From Cellvibrionaceae bacterium (GTDB lineage Bacteria; Pseudomonadota; Gammaproteobacteria; Pseudomonadales; Cellvibrionaceae), in the NCBI GenBank assembly GCA_021151695.1, contig JAGKWU010000007.1, positions 1-64,000 of the forward strand: a stretch of 64,000 bases of DNA, given 5' to 3'. The notes beneath the pieces were generated by a model. That model ran no database searches, was not told where the DNA came from, and saw only the letters and a list, made by a program, of their open reading frames with translations. Made by a program: the position numbers and the translations under genes. Below, piece by piece: positions 17,723 to 26,751 of this stretch (its first letter is position 1; each line of letters starts with the position of its first letter).

Positions 17723-20131
17723 TTAGGGGCGCCAGGTGTAAGGTGGAGCAACCGTAACCTCGGTAAAACTGGTTACGCCCGCCCAACTATCGTCGACAAA
17801 TCCATAGAAGCTATTGCTGGATTTGGTGGTGGACACAAATTCGAGATCCCCCACTAGATTGGCAGTACCACTAATGGATTGACCGCTACCAAACCATCCC
17901 ATGGGATAAAACGCCGACTTGACCTTTGCGGAGCCACTCACGGCAAAGCCGCTGGCGCCGTGCTGTGGATTGGAAGCCACGCCCAACAAAGTCAAACCAC
18001 CCACAGTGCCGCCAGATACGGTGCCATTGATAATGGTTGCCTGATCCTCAATACGCGCAGTGCCGCTCACGCTACCGCCAAGAATTTTGGCGTAAGGGCC
18101 AACGTAAACGCTGGTTGGTGTTCCGCTAGGCGCACAACCGCCGCCATTGCTGTGGCGAATAGTGCCATTTGGGCAAGCGTCCTGCTGGCCATTTTTAAAT
18201 CCTTGTGGCCAGGCACCGGCAACTTCGATCATATAGGGATAACGGTAGATGGACGGATAAGCGCGGCCATCGGACGGACTATCCCAGGTAATTTTTTGGT
18301 ATTGCGTTGGTGTTGCCACCACCACCAAAAATACTTTTTCACCCGCGGTTAAACACAAACTCAAATCGCCATCAGTACCCTTTTTCAATTCGCTGTAGCG
18401 CGATTGCGTCATAGCAGCATTGGTTGTCACCAAGCCCCAACGCCAGCCGGAATTTGCTGCTGACTGAATAACACCGCGAAATTTCACCGTAATGGTTGTC
18501 GCATTTGTTTCGGGGAATAATTGAATAACGTTGTAACCCCAACGCTGCGGCGCCCAGTAGTAAGGCGATATAAAGCGGCGATTTTGGCTCCAGTTACTAT
18601 CGAGCGGCTCCACCTGTGTTAAACGCAAACGACGCGATGTGTAAGCACCGGCATCATCGGCAAGGCCACCATAGTTGGAACGATAAACAGCGCCCTGATC
18701 ACTACCATCAAGATTTTTATAATCCCAGGTGATGTTATGACGAGCCCATTCCCCAAAACGATCATTGAGCTGTTCGATGGTCCAGTTTTGACTCAACATT
18801 AATTTTTGCCAGGGATCGCGTTGGCCACTCGCCGCGTTGTAGGCCCACATATTATTAACAGCGCTCGGGCAATGTTTATCTTTGATGTATTCAAAGAACT
18901 GCCAGTTGCAGTAACGATCACGCGTATTGCCATAATAAAGATGCGGCATGTTGGGCAACATTTCCGAGCAGTGCGGGTTATCGCGGAAGAGTTGATGGGG
19001 CATCCAGTTAGCATGTGATTCGTAAATCCAGCAACCATTGCCACCGCAATCCGGGAAGCCTTGCGTTGTCGATTGTACGCCGTGCATAAACTCGTGCGCT
19101 AAACCCCAATGGTCTGCTGCGGCCAAAGGCCCAATCCACATACCCATGTAATCAATACCATTGCGCGACCAACCACCACCCCACAGTGGATAATCGTTAT
19201 CAAAATGTACTGCTGCTTTCCATTTTTGCGTTGAGCTGCAATAAGGTTCAGGGAAAAATAAAGGCGCACCAAAATAACTGGACCAAATTTCCTCCAGCGA
19301 ATTAAGTGCTGTTTGCGCAGCGCTGGTGGTAATGTTGGTACCATCTTTCCAATAAACTGCAAAATGCGCAGATTCCAAACGCAGTGGCGCACCGTTTTCA
19401 CCACCATCTTTTGGTGCTAACCAAGTGCCGGCTGTACAGCTTGAAGCAACCGTTTGGCATGTGCTGGTTGTTTGCCAAATATTATCCGCTTGCGGTACTG
19501 CACACACAGCAGCGCTGCTTGAAGATGAGCTGATGGAAGACGAACTGCTCGAGGTTGTAGTCGCTACTGAGGAGGATGTTTTTACCGACGAACTGGTAGA
19601 TGTTACGGTCGATGTTGAAGAGCTGGTTTTTACAGAAGACGTTGCTGAACTTACCGACGAGCTGGTGGATGTTTTACTCGAACTAGAACTAGTCGCCGCA
19701 CTCGTAGTGGCCACCACTGTACCGCACACACTGCCGGTGACTTGCGGGATTTCAGCAGCACCACCTTTTTTATCTATCTGAAAACCAAAGCTCACGCTCT
19801 GCCCCACCGCTATGCTGCTATTCCAGCTCAGTGCAGTCGCGTTGTAGGGATTGTTGCCCGTCAGAGTTGCATTCCATAAATTGGTAATGTTGTTTGTGGT
19901 GTAACTCCAATTTACCGACCAGCCATTAATGGTACTGGTGCCATTATTGGTAATCGTAATAGCTGCCGTCAAACCCGCTCCCCAATCATTGGTAACCGAG
20001 TAACTACAACTAGCCGCTTGTGATTGTGAACTTGCCATTGCAAATAAAAAACTGCAACAGCTCCCGAAAAACATTGCACGCGATTTTTGTAGCCATGATC
20101 TTTTTCGACCTGGCATTTTTATAAGTTCCAT
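17723..20131 (-). CDS. Secreted CBM2 protein with HExxH metallopeptidase-like domain
   Basis: An 802-aa protein starting at the ATG at 20131, which has GGAG 7 nt upstream. Signal peptide about 1-39, then CBM2 (about 41-137, [15 protein letters not shown]), a Ser/Thr linker (to about 208), and a catalytic-looking domain with HEFMH at 346-350 plus conserved Trp- and Cys-rich surroundings ([16 protein letters not shown], where the Glu could be the third zinc ligand). This resembles the DUF6055 type, for which no activity is proven. The last 130 residues form short turn repeats ([26 protein letters not shown]) like a left-handed beta-helix. It would bind cellulose through CBM2 and act on something in the wall. 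Peptidase action is inferred from HExxH. First gene of the degradation island as transcribed leftward. Confidence 0.8.
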   Translation of the reverse strand: MELIKMPGRKRSWLQKSRAMFFGSCCSFLFAMASSQSQAASCSYSVTNDWGAGLTAAITITNNGTSTINGWSVNWSYTTNNITNLWNATLTGNNPYNATALSWNSSIAVGQSVSFGFQIDKKGGAAEIPQVTGSVCGTVVATTSAATSSSSSKTSTSSSVSSATSSVKTSSSTSTVTSTSSSVKTSSSVATTTSSSSSSISSSSSSAAVCAVPQADNIWQTTSTCQTVASSCTAGTWLAPKDGGENGAPLRLESAHFAVYWKDGTNITTSAAQTALNSLEEIWSSYFGAPLFFPEPYCSSTQKWKAAVHFDNDYPLWGGGWSRNGIDYMGMWIGPLAAADHWGLAHEFMHGVQSTTQGFPDCGGNGCWIYESHANWMPHQLFRDNPHCSEMLPNMPHLYYGNTRDRYCNWQFFEYIKDKHCPSAVNNMWAYNAASGQRDPWQKLMLSQNWTIEQLNDRFGEWARHNITWDYKNLDGSDQGAVYRSNYGGLADDAGAYTSRRLRLTQVEPLDSNWSQNRRFISPYYWAPQRWGYNVIQLFPETNATTITVKFRGVIQSAANSGWRWGLVTTNAAMTQSRYSELKKGTDGDLSLCLTAGEKVFLVVVATPTQYQKITWDSPSDGRAYPSIYRYPYMIEVAGAWPQGFKNGQQDACPNGTIRHSNGGGCAPSGTPTSVYVGPYAKILGGSVSGTARIEDQATIINGTVSGGTVGGLTLLGVASNPQHGASGFAVSGSAKVKSAFYPMGWFGSGQSISGTANLVGDLEFVSTTKSSNSFYGFVDDSWAGVTSFTEVTVAPPYTWRP

Positions 20132-20267
20132 AGATATCTCCAGTGTTATTGTTAACAGCAGCCTGCCCTTACCCCGAAAAGGAAACACAAGAGCCCCGAA
20201 ACAACCTTGTGCAGACAGACGGAAATACCGAATTTTTTGCCGATATAAACACTATCTCATTTTTATA

Positions 20268-20306
20268 AAAACCTTGCTGCAACCCCAATGGTTACAACAA
20301 GGTTTT
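20268..20306 (-). terminator. Terminator after the GH10 xylanase gene
   Basis: Long stem aaaaccttgctgcaacc / ggttacaacaaggtttt with two G-U type mismatches and a 5-nt loop. On the minus strand it is followed by TTTTTATAAAAA. Confidence 0.7.
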
Positions 20307-20329
20307 GGTCACGCATTTAACACGGTAAA

Positions 20330-22222
20330 TTATTGAACACCGGTCAAGCCATTGATGAAGCCCTGGTAAGCAGGCTTGGCCTGGAAGTTAGCATCAAACA
20401 GCAATGGCCAATCAGGCGCATCTGCAGTGTTCAACCAGCTGTCGGTATCCCACACGCCCCACACAGTAATACCAGCACGTTGTGCAGCGGGCACTACCTT
20501 CATGTAAGAGGCAACGATTTGACGATAACGCTCTTTCTGCGTTGCAGCCGCTGCAGCAGTCAAGCTGGTGTATACAGGTGCAGATGAGTTGTAAGGATTG
20601 TTAACACGCACATCCAGCTCGGTGATTTTTACTTTGAAGCCGCGATCAGCAACCGCCTTCATAGAAGCTTCGATGGTGCTGGCACTCGGCCAATCAGAAA
20701 GTACGTGCATTTGGAAACCCACACCCGTGATAGGTACACCGCGCGATTTCATACCATCGATCATCGCCAACAGATTAGTCGTTTTAGTTCCGCCATTTTC
20801 GATATTGAAATCGTTGTAGAACAAATCAACCACTGGGTCTGCGGCGCGAGCGTTGATAAACGCCTGGTCAATAAAGTTCTGGCCCATTTTTTGGTAGAAC
20901 ACAGAATTGCGGAAACCATTCACCGCGGTGCTATCACCATCTTCTGCCAACGCTTCGTTCACAACGTCCCAGCTATCTACTTTGCCAGCAAAGTGCGACA
21001 CGATGGTTTGTACGTGGGTTTTCATCATGGCCGCGAAGTCACCTGAGTAGCTCTTCATAAAGCTCGGCACCTGGTAATCCGAATGCCAGATCAAGGTATG
21101 AGCGTGCATTCTGATTCCATTGGTCGCGGCGAAAGAAACCAGCGCGTCAGCTTGAGTGAAGGTGAAAGAAGTTTCAGATGGATGCAGGTAACTCATCTTC
21201 ATGATGTTGCCAGCAGTGAATTGACTGAAATTGGGGAACACGACTGCTTGTTGCTGTGCAGAAGTACCGCTGCTGATAATGCTGTTGTTTTCACTACCCG
21301 CATTAACTGCCACACCAATTGGGAAACTCACCAGAGTTTTCAATCCGGCTGTAGCACTGCTCACAGAAGAACTGGAACTGGTTTTTACACTGGATGAAGT
21401 ACTGGTGACAACCGAGCTGGTAGTCGCTGCAGAGCTGGTAGTTGCCACTGATGAGCTTGTGCTTGTTTTACTGCTTGATGAAGAAGACACCGCACAGCCA
21501 TTTACAACACCATAGGGTGCAGGTTGTGTAGCGCAGGTTGAAGTGGCGATACAACTTTTTCCATTTTCATAACCCCAACCGGAAGTTGTGGTTACACATG
21601 ATGGATAAAGCGTGCCGTACCAATTGCACTGGGATGTTGTTGCGCAAGTGGATGAGCTGGCACTCGTTGTTGTTGCAACAGAACTTGAACTGGACGTTTT
21701 TACGCTTGAGCTGGTGCTAGTCGCTACCGATGTAGCCACAGAACTGCTAGTGGATGTTGCTGGCGCAGAGCTGGTGGTAGCGACAGAACTACTGGTGGCA
21801 ACCGCAGAGCTGCTGGTAGTTGTTGTAGAGCAAACAGCACCAGTCACCGTTGGCTTTTCAGCCGCAGAACCATTTTTATCACCCTGCACACCAAAACTGA
21901 CAGATTGTCCTGGCTGGATAGTTTTATTCCAATCCAGCGCCGTTGCAGAATAAGGATTGCTTCCACTCAAGGTTGCATTCCAGCTGCTGGTAATTTTGTT
22001 GGCCGTGTATTGCCAACCTACGGTCCAACCATTAATTGCCGTAGTGCCGTTGTTGGTAATCGTAATGGAACCCTGGAAGCCGGTATTCCACTCATTGACA
22101 ACCGAGTAACTACAAATTGCCGCTTGTGCCGATGAGGTCAGCAGCGCGGCACTTGCCAATAACAAGCCACCCAGACATTGCACGCCCGCCGAGCGCGTAA
22201 AACGCTTTATTTTTATGGTCAT
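20330..22222 (-). CDS. xyn10A: GH10 endo-1,4-beta-xylanase with CBM2 and CBM10
   Basis: Secreted 630-aa enzyme that cuts the xylan backbone. Signal peptide 1-35; CBM2 37-131; Ser/Thr linker; CBM10 193-243 ([24 protein letters not shown]); second linker; GH10 barrel about 295-628. The acid/base Glu is E423 in WDVVNEALAED and the nucleophile E535 in ITELDVRV. The order CBM2-CBM10-GH10 and the length match xylanase 10A of Cellvibrio japonicus. Its CBM10 is nearly identical to those of the GH6 and GH5 enzymes in this window. The upstream gap to the LPMO gene is only about 120 bp, so it may share a transcript with it. Confidence 0.95.
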   Translation of the reverse strand: MTIKIKRFTRSAGVQCLGGLLLASAALLTSSAQAAICSYSVVNEWNTGFQGSITITNNGTTAINGWTVGWQYTANKITSSWNATLSGSNPYSATALDWNKTIQPGQSVSFGVQGDKNGSAAEKPTVTGAVCSTTTTSSSAVATSSSVATTSSAPATSTSSSVATSVATSTSSSVKTSSSSSVATTTSASSSTCATTSQCNWYGTLYPSCVTTTSGWGYENGKSCIATSTCATQPAPYGVVNGCAVSSSSSSKTSTSSSVATTSSAATTSSVVTSTSSSVKTSSSSSVSSATAGLKTLVSFPIGVAVNAGSENNSIISSGTSAQQQAVVFPNFSQFTAGNIMKMSYLHPSETSFTFTQADALVSFAATNGIRMHAHTLIWHSDYQVPSFMKSYSGDFAAMMKTHVQTIVSHFAGKVDSWDVVNEALAEDGDSTAVNGFRNSVFYQKMGQNFIDQAFINARAADPVVDLFYNDFNIENGGTKTTNLLAMIDGMKSRGVPITGVGFQMHVLSDWPSASTIEASMKAVADRGFKVKITELDVRVNNPYNSSAPVYTSLTAAAAATQKERYRQIVASYMKVVPAAQRAGITVWGVWDTDSWLNTADAPDWPLLFDANFQAKPAYQGFINGLTGVQ

Positions 22223-22346
22223 GATTTCATTCTCGTTGAATAAATAAGTACGCCGTTAAATAAATTTCACAAGAGTGCCCGGCGTTAACCGGGCTCTCCA
22301 TTAAATACCAGGGATCACAAGGCTCCCCTCTGCAGTGCACACAGCG

Positions 22347-24392
22347 CTAATTACAAACAGCACCAGTTACTACAGGCACAGACGCCGAGGCTGCCGTTTT
22401 GGTACCTTGTATACCAAGCTCCACGGTTTGCCCCGGTTGAATTGCGGCATTCCAGCTAAGGTTTGTCGCAGAATAAGGATTGCTTCCCGTCACTGTTGCA
22501 CTCCAGCCATTGGTCACCAGGCTGCCATCTGTGTAAGACCAATTCACAGTCCAACCATTGATCGCTGTGGTGCCGTTATTTTTAACGCGAATTGACGCCG
22601 TAAAACCGTTGCTCCATTGATTGGTAACTACATAGGAGCAATTACCACCAGTACCAGCACTGGACGAAGAACTGGTAGTTGCGACACTGGAAGAACTGCT
22701 GGAGGTTTTTGCGCTGCTGCTTGAGGAAGTTTTCACACTGCTGGAAGTAGAAGTTGCAACACTGGTAGATGTTGAACTTGATGAACGGCTCGTGCTAGCC
22801 ACACTGCTCACCACACTTGAAGACGTGCTAGTCGCAACACTGGTAGCTTGGCTGCTGGCACTTCCCACTATGCCGTAAGGCGCTGGTTGCGCAGAACAAG
22901 TAGATGCCGCAATACAATTGCGATTACTTTCCCAGCCCCAACCACTAGCAGTAGTTACGCAGAGTGGATACAAAGTGCCGTACCAGTTGCATTGCTGACC
23001 AGAGACAGAACTGGATACAGAAGACGTGCTCACACTGGAACTGGTTTTACTGCTGGATGATGAACTTGAAGATGAGCTGACCGCGCCCGCCACTTGCAAG
23101 AAAGCACTGACATAAGTACTCGGTGCTTTTGCATAAATGCGGTTAGTCGTTGCGTTTTGCGCGGCGACGACATTATCGCTGCTATTAAGCACACCCACCT
23201 GCACATCCCCATTAGCCGCATTAATTTGTTGCGCTAACGCATAAGGCCACGCCGCTTCACCGGCATTTGCCGAGGTGATAGTGAGCGCTGTTGTTGGGAA
23301 ATAAGTATCCACACCTTCTGCATTCACCATACGGACACTAACCTTGTCGCCCACTGTCAAAGTTCGTGCAGTTGCGGTAAGCGCACCAAAATCTTGCCAG
23401 TTAGAGGCAACGCTGGGTGAATGATTAAATGTCATCGAGGTGCTGTTGGAGCTACTGCCATTGCTCACCGTCAAACGTACGGTAAATGCAGTCAACGCCT
23501 GTGGATTTTTCAGGGTTAAGGTTGTGCTGGCAGTATTGGTAGCCGAAAGTGTATAGAGCGATGTGTTCGCCGACTCAACCGCCCACAAATAAGTGAGATT
23601 AGTTCCCTGGGATGCGGCGCCGCTGAGCGCAATAGTGCCAGCCCCAGTCACATTGAGATTTGCTGGTGTAGCCGCAATTTGTGCAACGACAGTTTCAGGA
23701 TTTACCACACCACCGAAAGCACCATCGATACAACCGTGGAAGCGTTCAAGTGTTGGCGGTTTTCTTCCCCACTCCCCATAAATTACATGGTGTCCACTGC
23801 GCGCTGGCACTGTACATTTGGTGTGGAATTTTTGCGCCGCTTTGTCGGCAGTTACTGCGGGGTTTGCATTAGGCGTTGAATCTTCGTAATTCAATACACA
23901 GAAAGGCGTTGATTCAAAATCATCCCAGGTAAGCGCTTTGGTTTTGGAAAACTGGAAAGTGGATTTGGTAATCCAATAGCGAAATTCCGCTGTGTCATCA
24001 AAGTGCGGCCCCCAGGAAATATTCCAGGTGATATCTTGCTCACCGGATGTCATAGGGTTTGTTGGCCAATCGATTGGCATATCCCACGGCGTTACTGCAC
24101 CTTGCCAGGTTTCGCTACCAAAACTACACACGTTTGCCGGTAAAGGTGTAACAGATGAGCGTCCAAGGTTATGAGTCAGTACACTCATAAAGCTGTAACC
24201 GGCAATACTGTTAACGGCAAAGGCATCACCGCAAATGGGTGTTTGCGCAACGCCATTCGCAACCTGGTCAGGCTTGGTTACTGCACCGCAAATCCAGTTG
24301 CGCGAAGCCGGGCTTTCCATAAGTCCGTGAGCAAAGACAGTGGCGGAGAGCATCACGCCCAGCGCCGCTGCCACTATGTGTTTAATACGCAT
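22347..24392 (-). CDS. AA10 lytic polysaccharide monooxygenase with CBM10 and CBM2
   Basis: Secreted 681-aa copper enzyme that breaks crystalline polysaccharide by oxidation. The signal peptide ends at A21, leaving His22 as N-terminus, as the copper histidine brace needs; the second brace residue is H130 in [11 protein letters not shown]10 catalytic domain 22-225. Then a PKD/Ig-like domain (about 232-325), a GbpA domain-2-like module (about 330-427, [20 protein letters not shown]), a linker, CBM10 ([15 protein letters not shown]), another linker, and a C-terminal CBM2 (last 100 residues). The CBM2 and CBM10 suggest cellulose as target, as in cellulose-active Cellvibrio AA10 enzymes; the GbpA-like module is more usual in chitin-related LPMOs. 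Sits between xylanase and the CBM2-CBM10 accessory gene, all leftward. Confidence 0.94.
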   Translation of the reverse strand: MRIKHIVAAALGVMLSATVFAHGLMESPASRNWICGAVTKPDQVANGVAQTPICGDAFAVNSIAGYSFMSVLTHNLGRSSVTPLPANVCSFGSETWQGAVTPWDMPIDWPTNPMTSGEQDITWNISWGPHFDDTAEFRYWITKSTFQFSKTKALTWDDFESTPFCVLNYEDSTPNANPAVTADKAAQKFHTKCTVPARSGHHVIYGEWGRKPPTLERFHGCIDGAFGGVVNPETVVAQIAATPANLNVTGAGTIALSGAASQGTNLTYLWAVESANTSLYTLSATNTASTTLTLKNPQALTAFTVRLTVSNGSSSNSTSMTFNHSPSVASNWQDFGALTATARTLTVGDKVSVRMVNAEGVDTYFPTTALTITSANAGEAAWPYALAQQINAANGDVQVGVLNSSDNVVAAQNATTNRIYAKAPSTYVSAFLQVAGAVSSSSSSSSSSKTSSSVSTSSVSSSVSGQQCNWYGTLYPLCVTTASGWGWESNRNCIAASTCSAQPAPYGIVGSASSQATSVATSTSSSVVSSVASTSRSSSSTSTSVATSTSSSVKTSSSSSAKTSSSSSSVATTSSSSSAGTGGNCSYVVTNQWSNGFTASIRVKNNGTTAINGWTVNWSYTDGSLVTNGWSATVTGSNPYSATNLSWNAAIQPGQTVELGIQGTKTAASASVPVVTGAVCN

Positions 24393-24648
24393 GGTAATCC
24401 CTCATGATGTATAGGAGAAAATGAAAAAACTACAACGCTCACGATTGAGGTGAGCGGCAACCTGAATATTCCAACACAATGTTTTTTTTGCACAGACGAT
24501 ACGGCTGTCGCGCTTATTGTTATTCGCTGTCACCTACAGAAACGGAAATTGCCCTGCTCGATTCTGTTAAAGCAGATCCGACGGGCCGCACGCGACCGGT
24601 CGGATAGGTGTTTTTATTATTTATTGTTTTTATGAAAAGGTTTTGCGA

Positions 24649-26256
24649 CTAGGGAACGGGACAACCTATAGGCCCCGTTGCCACTACTATGTCGTCCATC
24701 CAAACATCAGCGGTATTGCCGCTGAAGCTGTGGAAGCCGAACATCACATAATTAAATTTATCACTCATCCAATTAGCGCCTAGCGCGCCATTGTTCCAAT
24801 CATTAGCCGACGTAATGGAATGCACCAGGGTGCCGTTCACCCACATATAGAGTTCGTCATACGCCGTGTCGGCGTAGAAGGCTGTTTCAATGCAATACCA
24901 GGTGTTGGGCACTAGCTCTACTCCGCCATACCATTTATCCATCTTGGGGGCGATGTTATCGCTGGGCACTTCGTTGGTTCCCAATACACCTTTAATTTGA
25001 CCAACGCGAACTTCGTTATTGGCATCCGGTGTTTTTTTGATGCCCATAATGTGCTCGTGGTTATCCGTTGCATCATTGCCTAATTTTTTGCTCAGGTTTA
25101 CATAGGCGCGCATGTGCAAACGCTGAATGCCTTCGGGCAACTTACGAACTATCTGCGTCATGCTGCCTTTGAAATGTATCGCTTTATCGCCACTCCAGGC
25201 TTTGCCGGTTTCCACTACGGCGAAAGTGGTGTTGGTATTGCTGTTGGTAGTGTTGTAATTCCAGGCGAGGAAATTATCCCAACCGGTGGGCTGACTATTC
25301 ACCGCGGTAGATTCAAAATTTTCCTGGAACAACACAGTACCTCCACTTGAGCTTGACGATCCTGTGGAAGAACTTGTAGCAATAGAACTTGTGGAAGCAG
25401 AAGTAGAAATTTTGCTCGAGCTGGTTGAATAAAGAATGGAGCTGCTTGTTGAACTCACGCTTGAAGTTGATACAGAACTCGATGCGCCACTCACAATGCC
25501 ATAAGGCGCAGGCAGCGTTGCACAAGTCGATGCGGCAATACAATTGCGATTATTTTCCCAACCCCAGCCGCTCGTAGTGGTAGTACACAGTGGATACAAA
25601 GTGCCATACCAATTGCATTGTTGCCCCGTCTGACTAGTGCTGGATGCACTGGACGAAGTAGAAGTCCTGGAGCTGGAAGTGGCGATTGATGTCGCAATAG
25701 ATGTTGACGTGGAAGATCTACTGCTTGAGGTCGTCGTTGCTGATGACGATTTACTGGTGCTAGTGCTTGAACTCTTGCTCGTTGAAATCACACTGCTTGT
25801 CGACGAAGAGGTGATAATCGATGAAGTGGTTGCGGAAGAAGCAGTGGATGAAACACTACTGCTGGAGGCAACCGCTGAACATAACGACCCAGTCACTGCA
25901 GGCTTTTCTGCTGCACCAGAGACAGTATCTCCCTGAATACCAAAACTGGCCGATTGCCCAGGTTGCAAACTGCCATTCCAATTGAGCGACGTGGCCGAAT
26001 AAGGATTACTGCCGCTGACAGTGGCATTCCAGGAGCTGGTCATTTTATTCGCAGTGTATTGCCAACCCACAGTCCAACTGCTCACGGGCGTCGAACCTGA
26101 ATTGGTTACTTTAATACTGGCGGTAAAACCGGTCCCCCACTGGTTTTCAATAATATATTCACAGCTGGCAAAAACCGGCGATGCAATAGCAGAAAAAATA
26201 AGTAATGCCGATGCGGTTAACGGCTTTAAAGCCGCGGTAATGTTTAACGTTTTCAT
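24649..26256 (-). CDS. CBM2-CBM10 secreted protein with possible Cip1/lyase-like jelly-roll domain
   Basis: A 535-aa protein with signal peptide 1-30 (SPVFAS), CBM2 about 31-130, Ser/Thr linker, CBM10 about 213-257, a second linker, then a domain of about 215 residues (320-535) starting LFQENFES and ending with WMDDIVVATGPIGCP. The last domain has no known glycosidase motif. It has features of a beta jelly-roll lyase: HFKGSMTQIVRKLP, NHEHIMGIKK, YCIETAFYADTAYDELYMWVNG. The overall look recalls the fungal cellulose-induced protein Cip1 and its bacterial relatives, which are related to polysaccharide lyases. This assignment is from memory of the pattern and needs a search. A GACAGCGCTGTC palindrome lies 387 bp upstream. 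Confidence 0.7.
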   Translation of the reverse strand: MKTLNITAALKPLTASALLIFSAIASPVFASCEYIIENQWGTGFTASIKVTNSGSTPVSSWTVGWQYTANKMTSSWNATVSGSNPYSATSLNWNGSLQPGQSASFGIQGDTVSGAAEKPAVTGSLCSAVASSSSVSSTASSATTSSIITSSSTSSVISTSKSSSTSTSKSSSATTTSSSRSSTSTSIATSIATSSSRTSTSSSASSTSQTGQQCNWYGTLYPLCTTTTSGWGWENNRNCIAASTCATLPAPYGIVSGASSSVSTSSVSSTSSSILYSTSSSKISTSASTSSIATSSSTGSSSSSGGTVLFQENFESTAVNSQPTGWDNFLAWNYNTTNSNTNTTFAVVETGKAWSGDKAIHFKGSMTQIVRKLPEGIQRLHMRAYVNLSKKLGNDATDNHEHIMGIKKTPDANNEVRVGQIKGVLGTNEVPSDNIAPKMDKWYGGVELVPNTWYCIETAFYADTAYDELYMWVNGTLVHSITSANDWNNGALGANWMSDKFNYVMFGFHSFSGNTADVWMDDIVVATGPIGCPVP

Positions 26257-26430
26257 TTGCTTTTCCTTACATTTGAATACATGTCGACAAGTATAAATAA
26301 AACACTTATCCCACCCATATCATCAAAAAAGTAATTTGTTAATCAGGACACGAATTTTCCCATCGCCAACTACGATTCTTAACTTCAGGATCAGGCAAAC
26401 TATTTACTGCGAAAAATCAATTGATTACTG

Positions 26431-26454
26431 AAAAACCCCGCTCAGAGAACGGGG
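26431..26454 (-). terminator. Terminator-like hairpin in the leader of the CBM2-CBM10 gene
   Basis: Stem ccccg / cgggg extended by A-T pairs, followed on the minus strand by TTTTT (ggggtttttcag). It lies 175 bp before the start of the gene at 26256 and 300 bp after the GH74 stop, so it is either a late GH74 terminator or a leader attenuator. Confidence 0.55.
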
Positions 26455-26641
26455 TAAAACCATTAAGATTTTAAGTCACACCTTCCCTCATAAATGGATC
26501 GCCGACAGTGCTTGCCCTACCCTTAAAAACGCCGGGTAATGCAAAACACCATCGACAACCACATCTATTCCTTGCTGACAGCGCGCCCCTAATTTGCCCT
26601 TTGCCATAACCCCAAGGGTATCTACGCTCAGAACATCAAAG

Positions 26642-26655
26642 AGACAGCGCTGTCA
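26642..26655. promoter_or_regulatory. Palindromic operator candidate, copy 1
   Basis: Perfect 12-bp palindrome GACAGCGCTGTC (26643-26654), within AGACAGCGCTGTCA. It lies 387 bp upstream of the possible Cip1-like gene. The CG centre with even symmetry is typical of LacI-family operators. Same core at 30919, 31064 and 57650. Confidence 0.7.
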
Positions 26656-26751
26656 TTTTTTAGCGCCACATGTAACGATTTACACAACCCGGCCAGCATT
26701 TAGGGCCAGCCGGGCCTCCGTCAATGTAAACATCAGCGGATTTTTACCTCA

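Larger units (their letters stand above)
26257..26751. other. Intergenic region between GH74 and the CBM2-CBM10 gene
   Basis: This 495-bp gap holds the 3' side of the GH74 gene with a weak GC hairpin (26688-26713), the palindromic operator candidate at 26643-26654, a half-site (ctgacagcgc, 26574-26583), and a terminator-like hairpin at 26431-26454 that lies between the operator and the downstream start codon. I see no gene in it. Confidence 0.7.

Noticed and set aside
17568..17786. 72-codon minus-strand frame overlapping the end of the CBM2 metallopeptidase-like gene
   Set aside because: Out of frame with the real gene, spans its terminator, and no motif is visible.
19425..19781. Long antisense frames opposite Ser/Thr linkers (also near 21612, 25637, 27098, 31788, 35760, 43036, 56646)
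   Set aside because: They encode monotonous Val/Leu/Glu/Asp strings, as expected from reading Ser/Thr codons backwards. No ribosome sites or known motifs.
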